From JAIBCM01 sp041395165 (GTDB lineage: Bacteria > Verrucomicrobiota > Verrucomicrobiia > JADLBR01 > JAIBCM01), in assembly GCA_041395165.1 (NCBI GenBank), contig JAWLBA010000009.1, positions 1-54,333 on the forward strand: 54,333 nucleotides of DNA, read 5' to 3'. This document shows positions 47,635 to 54,333 of the stretch, piece by piece; position 1 is the first letter of the stretch, and each line of letters starts with the position of its first letter. A model generated the notes under the pieces. It worked only from the letters and a program-made list of their open reading frames with translations, did no database searches and was not told the DNA's origin. The translations under genes were made by a program, and so were the position numbers.

Positions 47635-49050
47635 ATGAGTAAGACATTATTCCAAAAAGTTTGGGACGCCCATGCGGTTCGACAATTAGCAAATGGGCAA
47701 ACACAGCTTTTTATCGGCACCCACTTAATTCACGAAGTCACTAGCCCTCAAGCCTTTGCGATGATTCGAGAAATGGCTCTTAAAGTCCGTTATCCCCATC
47801 GCACGTTTGCCACGGTAGATCATATCGTGCCAACGGATCAAGTTGCTGAGCCTTTTAGCGATTCTTTGGCCGATGCGATGATCAAAGAACTTCGCAAAAA
47901 CTGTAAAGAATTTGGCGTCACTTTTTTTGATCGCAGTACGGGCAAGCAAGGCATCGTTCACATCGTCGGTCCGGAACAGGGCATCACCCAACCCGGCACA
48001 ACCATCGCTTGCGGCGATTCGCACACTTCTACTCACGGTGCATTCGGTGCGATCGCATTTGGCATTGGCACGAGCCAAGTGCGTGACGTGCTCGCCACGC
48101 AAACCATGGCGATCGGACCGTTAAAAGTTCGCCGCATTAATGTAAACGGCAAATTAGCACCTGGCGTTTATGCTAAAGATGTCATTCTTCATATCATCCG
48201 TAAACTCGGCGTTAATGGCGGTACAGGTTTTGCCTATGAATATGGCGGCTCTGTTTTTGACAACTTTACAATGGAAGAACGCATGACCGTCTGCAACATG
48301 TCGATCGAAGGCGGCGCACGGGTCGGTTATGTGAATCCGGATCAAACCACTTTTAATTATTTAAAAGATCGCCCCCACAGTCCGAAAGGCAAAGCTTGGG
48401 ATGACGCTGTTACGCGTTGGCAATTTTTTGTTTCGGATTCCGATGCCAAATACGATGATGTGGTTAATTTTAAAGCCGAAGAAATCGAGCCTACCGTAAC
48501 TTGGGGCATCAATCCTGGACAAGCCATTTTCATCAATGAAACTATTCCAAGCGTAGAAAAAAGTGAAGAAGCCGAAAAAGCTTCTATAGCCGAAGCATTA
48601 GAACACATGAAATTCCAAGGCGGCGAACCGATCAAAGGTAAAAAAATCGATGTCGCCTTTATCGGAAGCTGCACCAACGCGCGATTGGGCGATTTTGTGG
48701 AAGTTTCCAAATATCTTCAAGGCCGTCATGTGGCTGCAGGCATTAAAGCCATCGCAGTTCCGGGTTCGCAAATTGTTGCGGAACAATGCAAACAAAAAGG
48801 CATCGATAAAATCTTTTCTGAGGCTGGTTTCGAATGGCGTGAAGCCGGTTGCTCGATGTGTTTGGCCATGAATCCCGATAAATTAATCGGCGATCAACTC
48901 TGCGCTAGCTCTAGTAATCGCAACTTTAAAGGCCGTCAAGGCAGCCCTACAGGACGCACCATTTTAATGAGTCCCGTCATGGTAGCTGCAGCAGCCGTAA
49001 CGGGACAAGTCTCCGACGCCCGCGAAGTTTTTAAAAACGGAAAACATTAA
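47635..49050 (+). CDS. leuC: 3-isopropylmalate dehydratase large subunit
   Basis: LeuC, with LeuD, isomerises 2-isopropylmalate to 3-isopropylmalate in leucine synthesis. The 471-residue protein is of aconitase type. The cluster cysteines lie in GSCTNARLGDF and CSMCLAMNPD, and the first in IACGDSHTSTHGAFGA. Other motifs are VDHIVPTD, HIVGPEQGITQPG and SSSNRNFKGRQGSPTGRT. The gap to leuD is only four bases, so the two subunits are probably translated together. It has the standard length for LeuC. Confidence 0.97.
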   Translation: MSKTLFQKVWDAHAVRQLANGQTQLFIGTHLIHEVTSPQAFAMIREMALKVRYPHRTFATVDHIVPTDQVAEPFSDSLADAMIKELRKNCKEFGVTFFDRSTGKQGIVHIVGPEQGITQPGTTIACGDSHTSTHGAFGAIAFGIGTSQVRDVLATQTMAIGPLKVRRINVNGKLAPGVYAKDVILHIIRKLGVNGGTGFAYEYGGSVFDNFTMEERMTVCNMSIEGGARVGYVNPDQTTFNYLKDRPHSPKGKAWDDAVTRWQFFVSDSDAKYDDVVNFKAEEIEPTVTWGINPGQAIFINETIPSVEKSEEAEKASIAEALEHMKFQGGEPIKGKKIDVAFIGSCTNARLGDFVEVSKYLQGRHVAAGIKAIAVPGSQIVAEQCKQKGIDKIFSEAGFEWREAGCSMCLAMNPDKLIGDQLCASSSNRNFKGRQGSPTGRTILMSPVMVAAAAVTGQVSDAREVFKNGKH

Positions 49051-49054
49051 GGTT

Positions 49055-49660
49055 ATGGCACTCAAAAAAATCACTTCAGTTGTTGGCAAATGCGTTTCGG
49101 TTCCCGGAGACGATATCGATACCGATCGCATCATTCCTGCGCGTTTCATGAAATGCGTGACTTTTGATGGATTGGGCGAATTTCTTTTTTACGATGTACG
49201 CTTTGATGAAAATAAAAAACCGAAAACTCATCCCTTAAATGATCCAAAATTCCAAAGCGCTACTATTTTATTAAGTGGCAATAATTTTGGCTGTGGCAGT
49301 TCTCGCGAGCATGCCCCTCAAGCCATTTATCGCTACGGGATTCGCGCCGTAGTTGCTGAAGGTTTTGCAGAAATCTTCTTCGGTAACTCCACCACTCTTG
49401 GCATGCCTTGTGTGTCCGCAAGTCGTCAGGATATTCAAACCATTCGTGATATTATCGAAAAAAATCCTAACGCCGAATTAACCATCGATTTAGTAAATCA
49501 AAAACTTCAAATCGAAGGGAAAACCTTTTCCTGTTCTCTTCGCGAAAGTGCTCGCAATGCGTTAATCAATGGTCGATGGGATGCCATTGGGGAATTATTA
49601 GAAGCGCCAGAACAAGTCGATGCTGTAGCAGGCAAATTACCTTACGTTACCGCTGCTTAA
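49055..49660 (+). CDS. leuD: 3-isopropylmalate dehydratase small subunit
   Basis: LeuD is the swivel domain of the isopropylmalate isomerase. The 201-residue protein starts ATG 49055 and has DDIDTDRIIPARFMK, NFGCGSSREHAPQAIYRYG and the AEGFAEIFFGNSTTLGMPC segment. Together with leuC it makes a complete enzyme. No leuA or leuB is in the window, but ilvD lies far upstream and supplies the related branched-chain pathway. The window has no other copy. Confidence 0.97.
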   Translation: MALKKITSVVGKCVSVPGDDIDTDRIIPARFMKCVTFDGLGEFLFYDVRFDENKKPKTHPLNDPKFQSATILLSGNNFGCGSSREHAPQAIYRYGIRAVVAEGFAEIFFGNSTTLGMPCVSASRQDIQTIRDIIEKNPNAELTIDLVNQKLQIEGKTFSCSLRESARNALINGRWDAIGELLEAPEQVDAVAGKLPYVTAA

Positions 49661-49738
49661 AGTAAAACTGTCAAATTATCAATCGAGTCATGCAATAATT
49701 TCACTAGCTTTTTAAGTGACTTGTTTTAGCATGGCTAT

Positions 49739-50373
49739 ATGTTTCCAAAATCAATTCTCCCTTGGACTGCTCTGCTTTTATTAACCGGTTGTGCTTCGGT
49801 CAGTGTTAAAGAACCCAAACAACCCAAGCATGCTATTGCCATTCCTACACAAAAACCGATTCAAATTTTTGTGGCATCTTTCTCTACAAAAGATGCTCAG
49901 TTTAATGTCGATCGTGAAGGCGCAGAACTTGCTACTTTTAAAAAAAGATACAGCTTGCATGCTACAAGATAAACTGATCAAACGCCTCACCGACTTGCTC
50001 CTGCTCGAACCGTTTCTGGTCAATTGCCTCAAACGGGATGGTTAATTCGTGGTCAATTTGTTAGAGTGAATCAAGGCAGTCGCGCGTTGCGAGCATCATT
50101 GGATGCGGATTGGGTGCTACCAAAATGGAAACCCGCGTTGAAGTTTATGATCTTTCTCAATCTACCACTATTCCCTTTCTTATTTTTAACACTACGGGTG
50201 GTAGCAACGCAGAACCGGGAGCTCTCTTAGGCGCTGGTCCTCCAGACTGGATCACGCTGGGTTTAGTCGTGGCAGGCACATGGAACGTTGTGCACGGCAT
50301 TAGCGAAGACGCTTGGCGAACCGCACGCGAAATTAGAAATTATTTAGTAAATTACTCAGATCATTTAGATTAA
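49739..50373 (+). CDS. DUF4410-like lipoprotein (three apparent frameshifts)
   Basis: MFPKSILPWTALLLLTGC has a lipobox with Cys18. The reading then requires joining four pieces: to GAELATFKK, then DTACMLQDKLIKRLTD, then APARTVSGQLPQTGWLIRGQ to ALRASL, then GCGLGATKMETRVEVYDLSQ to the end (REIRNYLVNYSDHLD). The first break is in A7 49930-49936 (one too many or two missing), the second near 49996-49999 (one base missing), and the third in GG at 50101-50102 (one G missing). The repaired protein has about 210 residues and resembles DUF4410 lipoproteins in the GWLIRGQFVRVNQGSRALRA and GLGATKMETRVEVYD segments. Its function is unknown. Confidence 0.55.
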
Positions 50374-50468
50374 AATTTTTATCAAAAGTTAAACTGAAAA
50401 TTCTATAAAATTCTTAACAAGCTTTAACTCATTGATTCTGATTCATCTTCGGATTATCATATATTATT

Positions 50469-51563
50469 ATGACTTCGCCTTCTCAGCAAGTCTATGAAAA
50501 GGTATTGGAATGCGCGCGCGATATTTATTCGCACACGGAGTGGGAATCGTTGCGCAGTCATTTGATCACGACATTACCCAAATTAATTTCTTCCAGCTTA
50601 ACATATTATGCAGCTACCGAACCCAAAACCCAAAGCACTTACGAATTAGTCGATCAAAGCAAAGGCGCTAAAATTGAAAAATTGCAACCGGCCTTCGAAG
50701 AACACATGAAGGAAGCACCTATCATTCGACGATCTTATGGCAAAGCTCCCGGCCAAGTCATGAAAATTTCCGATTACCTATCTCAACGCGAATTTCATCA
50801 AACTGGTCTTTATCACGAATATTATAAACCCCTAGGGTTAGAAGATGCGATGGTCGTTACTTTGCCTGCCCCTCCAACTGTCGTTTCTACTTTAGTTTTA
50901 AGTCGCGAAAATCGAAGCTTTACAGAAAAGGATCGTGCGCTGCTTCAATTATTAGCTCCTCACATCGTTCAAGCCTGCCTCAATGCAGAGAAAGTTGAAC
51001 ATCGATTAGAAATCAGCAAACACCCTCTTCGCTTGTTAGAATCCTTGGATCAAGGCGCTTTATTGGTTGCTCCAGATGGCGCCATCCATTATGCAACTCA
51101 ACAAGCTCAAACTTCGTTGGCTTACTATTTCCCAGAATACTCCAATATCCCTCATAAATTACCCGAACCCATTAAACATTGGTTCTTCACTCAAAAAGAA
51201 AAATGGGCAGATTCCCATTCTTTAGCAACTTTGATTTCTTATGAAATTGAACAAAATGAAAAACGACTAGAAATTCAATTTGCTAAAAATCTCATAGAAA
51301 AAGATTTCGTGCTTTTATTGAAAGAAAAAAGTTTTGCCGTGCCTCATGAACAACTTCAAAGTCTCGGTCTTAGCCCTCGCGAGGCAGAAGTGCTTTATTG
51401 GCTTGCTCAAGGTAAAACCAATCCAGAAGTTGCGATGATCCTCAATGCGAATCCCGCCACAGTTAAAAAGCATGTCGAACGCATTTTGTCAAAATTAGGC
51501 GTAGAAAATCGTTCTGCCGCGACCATTAAAGTCATTGAAGTATTAGGACTACCACCAACCTAA
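50469..51563 (+). CDS. LuxR/GerE-type transcriptional regulator
   Basis: The 364-residue protein has a C-terminal LuxR-type helix-turn-helix (LGLSPREAEVLYWLAQGKTN, then IVKKHVERILSKLGVENRSA-like TVKKHVERILSKLGVENRSA). The N-terminal 280 residues are helical and may form a GAF- or PAS-like sensor (LVLSRENRSFTEKDRALLQL; LDQGALLVAPDGAIHYATQQ). No autoinducer synthase and no paired kinase is nearby, so the signal is unknown. The stop overlaps the manA stop by four bases (convergent). Role: sequence-specific DNA binding; the targets cannot be told from sequence. Confidence 0.85.
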   Translation: MTSPSQQVYEKVLECARDIYSHTEWESLRSHLITTLPKLISSSLTYYAATEPKTQSTYELVDQSKGAKIEKLQPAFEEHMKEAPIIRRSYGKAPGQVMKISDYLSQREFHQTGLYHEYYKPLGLEDAMVVTLPAPPTVVSTLVLSRENRSFTEKDRALLQLLAPHIVQACLNAEKVEHRLEISKHPLRLLESLDQGALLVAPDGAIHYATQQAQTSLAYYFPEYSNIPHKLPEPIKHWFFTQKEKWADSHSLATLISYEIEQNEKRLEIQFAKNLIEKDFVLLLKEKSFAVPHEQLQSLGLSPREAEVLYWLAQGKTNPEVAMILNANPATVKKHVERILSKLGVENRSAATIKVIEVLGLPPT

Positions 51564-52495
51564 ACACCCCATTGAGTGATAAGCAAAGTGGTCGGCTTTT
51601 CTGGAAAAATTTTGTCCGACGCCTCCATTGCAGGCACCAAAACAAATTCACCTTTTTGCACAATTTCATTTCCCCATCGCGCCCTTCCCTCAATCACAAA
51701 AATGAGTTGAAAAGTGTTTGGGTCACTTTCCCATAAAAATGGCTGAGTCAATTTTTGTTGTTTCAAAGAAAAAAAGGGTGTGATCAATGGATTTTTTTCA
51801 AGTAAAGCATGCGGCGGCATTTCTTTGCCTTGCCAAATAATGGATTTCATCGCCTCATCAGGATGTAACGATCGCAATTTGCCTTGAGCATCAACTCGAT
51901 CCCAATCGTGCAGCCGATAAGTCGTATCGGCATTCTGTTGCACTTCAACAATCAAATTTCCTCCTCCAATCGCATGCAAACAACCCGCTGGGATAAAAGC
52001 CACTTCTCCTGGTTGTGGATGATATCGATTCAATTGATCAATCACTGTATGATTTCTCATGGCTTGAGAAAGTGAAGACTCTGTCACACCTTTTTTAACT
52101 CCTAAAAAAATTTCAGCATTGGGTTGTGTTTCCACAAAATACCAAGCTTCCGTTTTCGATTCGCTGTTTAACTCTTTCGCGATTGGCTCAGGAGGATGCA
52201 CTTGCAAAGAAAGCTTATCTTGAGCATCCAAAATTTTAATTAGGAGAGGAAATCGATCAACATCAGGGGCTTGAGTTCCAAAAATATTTTCTCGTTTATT
52301 GAGCCAAAGATCATGCAAGGTTTGCCCTCGATAATGAGCACTTGTAACCACACTTTGCGCCTCTTTACGATCCACTAACTCCCAAGATTCCCCAATAACA
52401 AGAGCGGGTGGTAAGGGTCGACCGTATAAAGTCTCAATTTTTCTGCCGCCCCACACCCTTTCCAAATAAATCGGTTGGAAACGGATAAGAGACAT
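51560..52495 (-). CDS. manA: Mannose-6-phosphate isomerase (type I)
   Basis: ManA interconverts fructose-6-phosphate and mannose-6-phosphate, feeding GDP-mannose. The 311-residue protein has the zinc-site motifs LSLQVHPPEPIAK and KTEAWYFVE, the PAGCLHAIGGGNLIVEVQQN region with the second metal ligand, and the cupin core. It is shorter than the Escherichia coli enzyme, as in the Gram-positive-type short form. It lies downstream of the aminotransferase gene, separated by a 71-base spacer holding a large inverted repeat. Confidence 0.92.
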   Translation of the reverse strand: MSLIRFQPIYLERVWGGRKIETLYGRPLPPALVIGESWELVDRKEAQSVVTSAHYRGQTLHDLWLNKRENIFGTQAPDVDRFPLLIKILDAQDKLSLQVHPPEPIAKELNSESKTEAWYFVETQPNAEIFLGVKKGVTESSLSQAMRNHTVIDQLNRYHPQPGEVAFIPAGCLHAIGGGNLIVEVQQNADTTYRLHDWDRVDAQGKLRSLHPDEAMKSIIWQGKEMPPHALLEKNPLITPFFSLKQQKLTQPFLWESDPNTFQLIFVIEGRARWGNEIVQKGEFVLVPAMEASDKIFPEKPTTLLITQWGV

Positions 52496-52507
52496 GGCTT
52501 AAGTTAT

Positions 52508-52553
52508 AATGATGAATGATGAATTAAGAATTTAATTTTCATCATTCATCATT
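52508..52553. repeat. Perfect 16-base inverted repeat between the aminotransferase and manA genes
   Basis: AATGATGAATGATGAA at 52508-52523 is the exact reverse complement of 52538-52553, with a 14-base AT-rich loop. Each arm carries a doubled GATGAAT unit. It could form a terminator-like hairpin after the aminotransferase, though it lacks the usual GC-rich stem. Confidence 0.7.
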
Positions 52554-52566
52554 TTAAATTCTTAAG

Positions 52567-53733
52567 TTACTTCAAAGATTGGCAAAAGCGCGAGAATCGT
52601 TCCAAGCCCGATTCAATCTGTTCCAAGCTCGCAGCATAACTTAAACGAACTGTGTTATCGTCCCCAAAAGCAATGCCAGGCACAACAGCAACTTTATGTT
52701 TTTCCAAAAGTTTTTCAGCAAACTCTTGAGAACCTAAACGAAATTGGGAAATGTCCGGCAAGACATAAAAAGCGCCTTGCGGCTCTGTAACTTTAACACC
52801 AGAAATCCCGCGCAACAACTCCACCATACGTTGGCGCCGTTTATCAAATTCATCTCGCATATGCACCACACAATCTTGAGGACCACGCAAAGCGGCTAAA
52901 GCTCCTTTTTGCGCAAACGAAGTCGGATGCGAAGTGCTATGACTTTGTAAACTATCAATCGCAGCGGCAATATGTTCAGGCGCCGCAACATAACCTAAAC
53001 GCCAACCCGTCATCGCATAAGCTTTGCTAAAGCCATTGACCGTAAGTGTCATGTCATAAATACCCTTACTGAAACTCGCAATACTCACCGCTTTAGAATA
53101 GCCATAAATTATTTTTTCGTAAATTTCGTCTCTTAAAATATAAATTTCTTCTTCCAAAGCAATTTCTGCCAGCTCCACCAACTCTGCCTCGGTATAAACT
53201 GAACCGGTAGGATTACCGGGTGAGTTGAGGATCACCATCTTAGTGCCAGGAGAAATATTTTCCCGAAACAGCTCAGGCGTTAATTTATAACCACTTTCTG
53301 CCGTAGTAGGCACAATGTAAGGTTCACCGCCAGCAATCCTCACCATTTCCGGATAGCTCAACCAGTAAGGGGCTGGAATTAAAACTTCATCACCTTCATT
53401 CAACACAGCCATCATCGCATTGAAACAGGAATGTTTCGCGCCACAATTAACAATGATTTGCGAAGGTTTGTAATCTAAACCATTATCTTCTTTTAACTTA
53501 TCAGCAATCGCCTGTCGCAATTCTGGAATTCCAGAAGAAGGCGTATATTTAGTAAAACCCGCCTCTAAAGCGCCCATAGCAGCCGCTTTGATATGTTCTG
53601 GTGTGTCAAAATCCGGTTCACCCGCAGCAAAACTTAACACATCTTCTCCCGCAGCCTTTAACTGCTTCGCTTTCGCATCGATCGCTAAAGTCTGTGATGG
53701 AGTAACCTCTTGAATTCGTTTGGCAACTTGCAT
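52567..53733 (-). CDS. Pyridoxal-phosphate aspartate/aromatic aminotransferase (class I)
   Basis: The product of about 388 residues is a class I aminotransferase of the AspC/AspB type. The active-site lysine lies in VNGFSKAYAMTGWRLGYVAAP (Lys of SKAYAMTG); other PLP contacts are in CGAKHSCFN, ILNSPGNPTGSVY and RDEIYEKIIY. The C-terminal end VRLSYAASLEQIESGLERF holds the substrate Arg. The start is one of two ATGs, 53733 (preceded by AAGGAA) or 53757 (preceded by AAGG); the frame is open much further upstream, but that extension overlaps the divergent HAD gene and is not family-like. Substrate preference (aspartate or aromatic) cannot be fixed from sequence. Confidence 0.9.
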   Translation of the reverse strand: MQVAKRIQEVTPSQTLAIDAKAKQLKAAGEDVLSFAAGEPDFDTPEHIKAAAMGALEAGFTKYTPSSGIPELRQAIADKLKEDNGLDYKPSQIIVNCGAKHSCFNAMMAVLNEGDEVLIPAPYWLSYPEMVRIAGGEPYIVPTTAESGYKLTPELFRENISPGTKMVILNSPGNPTGSVYTEAELVELAEIALEEEIYILRDEIYEKIIYGYSKAVSIASFSKGIYDMTLTVNGFSKAYAMTGWRLGYVAAPEHIAAAIDSLQSHSTSHPTSFAQKGALAALRGPQDCVVHMRDEFDKRRQRMVELLRGISGVKVTEPQGAFYVLPDISQFRLGSQEFAEKLLEKHKVAVVPGIAFGDDNTVRLSYAASLEQIESGLERFSRFCQSLK

Positions 53734-53941
53734 GCAATTTTCCTTATCTACTAACATTTTCTTACCTTTTATTTCGTTTCTTTCAAAGTTGGCGAGCCTA
53801 AGCAGCCCCAGAGTAATCGTCAACGAAAAAGCCACACTCCCCATTGGCATCATATTCTTGATTGATAATAAAAGCAGGAGAAACACTGGACAAAAGAAAC
53901 ACTTTCTCACACCCTTCGCTCTTATTTTAAAAATGAAAAAT

Positions 53942-54333
53942 ATGAAAAATTGGGGAGTTATCTTTGATTGGGACGGAGTCATCGTAGACTCTTCGCGCCT
54001 ACATGAGAAAAGCTGGGAAATTTTAGCCAAAGAACTCAACCTGATTTTACCTGAAGGCCACTTCAAAAAGGGTTTTGGCATGAAAAATGATTATATCATT
54101 CCCAACATCTTAAAATGGGCTTCGGAGAAGGAATCCATTCAACCATTAGCAGATCGTAAAGAAGCACTTTATCGTGATCTCGTGCGTGACGAAAAAATTG
54201 AGCTATTGCCAGGAGTTCGCTCTTTATTGGAGTCCCTAGCTCGCAACGAAATTCCTCGCACCATTGGTTCGTCCACTTGCCTAGCCAATATCCAAGTTGT
54301 ATTAGAATGCACTGGAATTGCCCATTTCTTTAA
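53942..54333 (+). CDS. HAD-superfamily phosphatase, beta-phosphoglucomutase-like (partial, C-terminus off the window)
   Basis: An open frame from ATG 53942 (or the in-frame ATG at 53933) runs to the window edge, about 130 codons. It begins KNWGVIFDWDGVIVDSS, the HAD motif I DxDGVxxDS with both catalytic aspartates (Asp9, Asp11), has a helical cap (LHEKSWEILAKELNLILPEG) and then LLPGVRSLLESLARN followed by TIGSSTCLANIQ, whose SS is motif II. This is the beta-PGM/PgmB-like subgroup (HAD-IA). Motif III and IV lie beyond the window. It is divergent from the aminotransferase, with about 200 bases between the starts. Confidence 0.85.
   Translation, partial: MKNWGVIFDWDGVIVDSSRLHEKSWEILAKELNLILPEGHFKKGFGMKNDYIIPNILKWASEKESIQPLADRKEALYRDLVRDEKIELLPGVRSLLESLARNEIPRTIGSSTCLANIQVVLECTGIAHFF

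Noticed and set aside
53757..54081. N-terminal extension of the aminotransferase up to 54081
   Set aside because: The added region has no family similarity and overlaps the coding sequence of the divergent HAD phosphatase.

Overview
The window is a gene-dense, moderately AT-rich stretch of a Gram-negative chromosome. LPS export genes (lptD, lptE), several lipoproteins and periplasmic proteins, the style of rpoB/rpoC, and the order tRNA-Thr, tuf, tRNA-Trp, secE, nusG, rplK, rplA, rplJ, rplL, rpoB, rpoC suggest a member of the Verrucomicrobiota or the wider PVC group. That placement rests on recognised protein style, not on a tree. Almost everything is core chromosome. I see no phage, transposon, CRISPR array or defence island.

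Layout: (1) 1-5095: a partial DUF2339-type membrane protein on the minus strand, then ilvD and hflX on the plus strand. (2) 5141-15735: one long minus-strand run, in transcription order hom, thrC, plsY, gpsA, ftsK, rodZ-like, thiE, znuA, znuC, znuB. It covers threonine synthesis, phospholipid synthesis, chromosome segregation and shape, thiamine, and zinc/manganese uptake. (3) 15828-18292: a TPR envelope protein, lptE, tRNA-Leu (minus strand) and a small membrane protein. (4) 18297-32487: corA, then the minus-strand transcription/translation cluster from tRNA-Thr through rpoC, ending in a clear terminator. (5) 32763-38498: a secreted FG-GAP protein, then minus-strand HEAT lipoprotein, rhomboid protease, gpmI, PDZ protein and cell-wall amidase. 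(6) 38698-47352: a two-repeat DMT-type transporter, an HD hydrolase, ugd, lptD, class II fba, a CbiX-like chelatase, a secreted EEP-family protein and a DUF4149 protein. (7) 47635-54333: leuC-leuD, a DUF4410-like lipoprotein, a LuxR-type regulator, a mannose-6-phosphate isomerase, an aspartate/aromatic aminotransferase and a partial HAD phosphatase.

The most striking property is about 25 single-base reading-frame breaks spread over 13 genes, including essential rpoB (two) and rpoC (one). Nearly all are one missing base, often in a homopolymer. Each is repaired by adding one base, after which the family sequence continues without loss. This pattern is best explained by uncorrected sequencing error, so I annotate these genes as whole loci and list the break points. 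The exception worth checking is znuC-znuB, where seven breaks fall within about 1.1 kb and real decay is possible.

I found no convincing new multi-gene system. The best novelty leads are a 53-codon small ORF with two hairpins in an unusually long rplJ-rplL gap, a strong hairpin between rplL and rpoB, and a DMT transporter whose two halves are unusually alike. No stretch longer than 300 bases lacks a gene; the longest gaps are 47353-47634 and 32488-32762.
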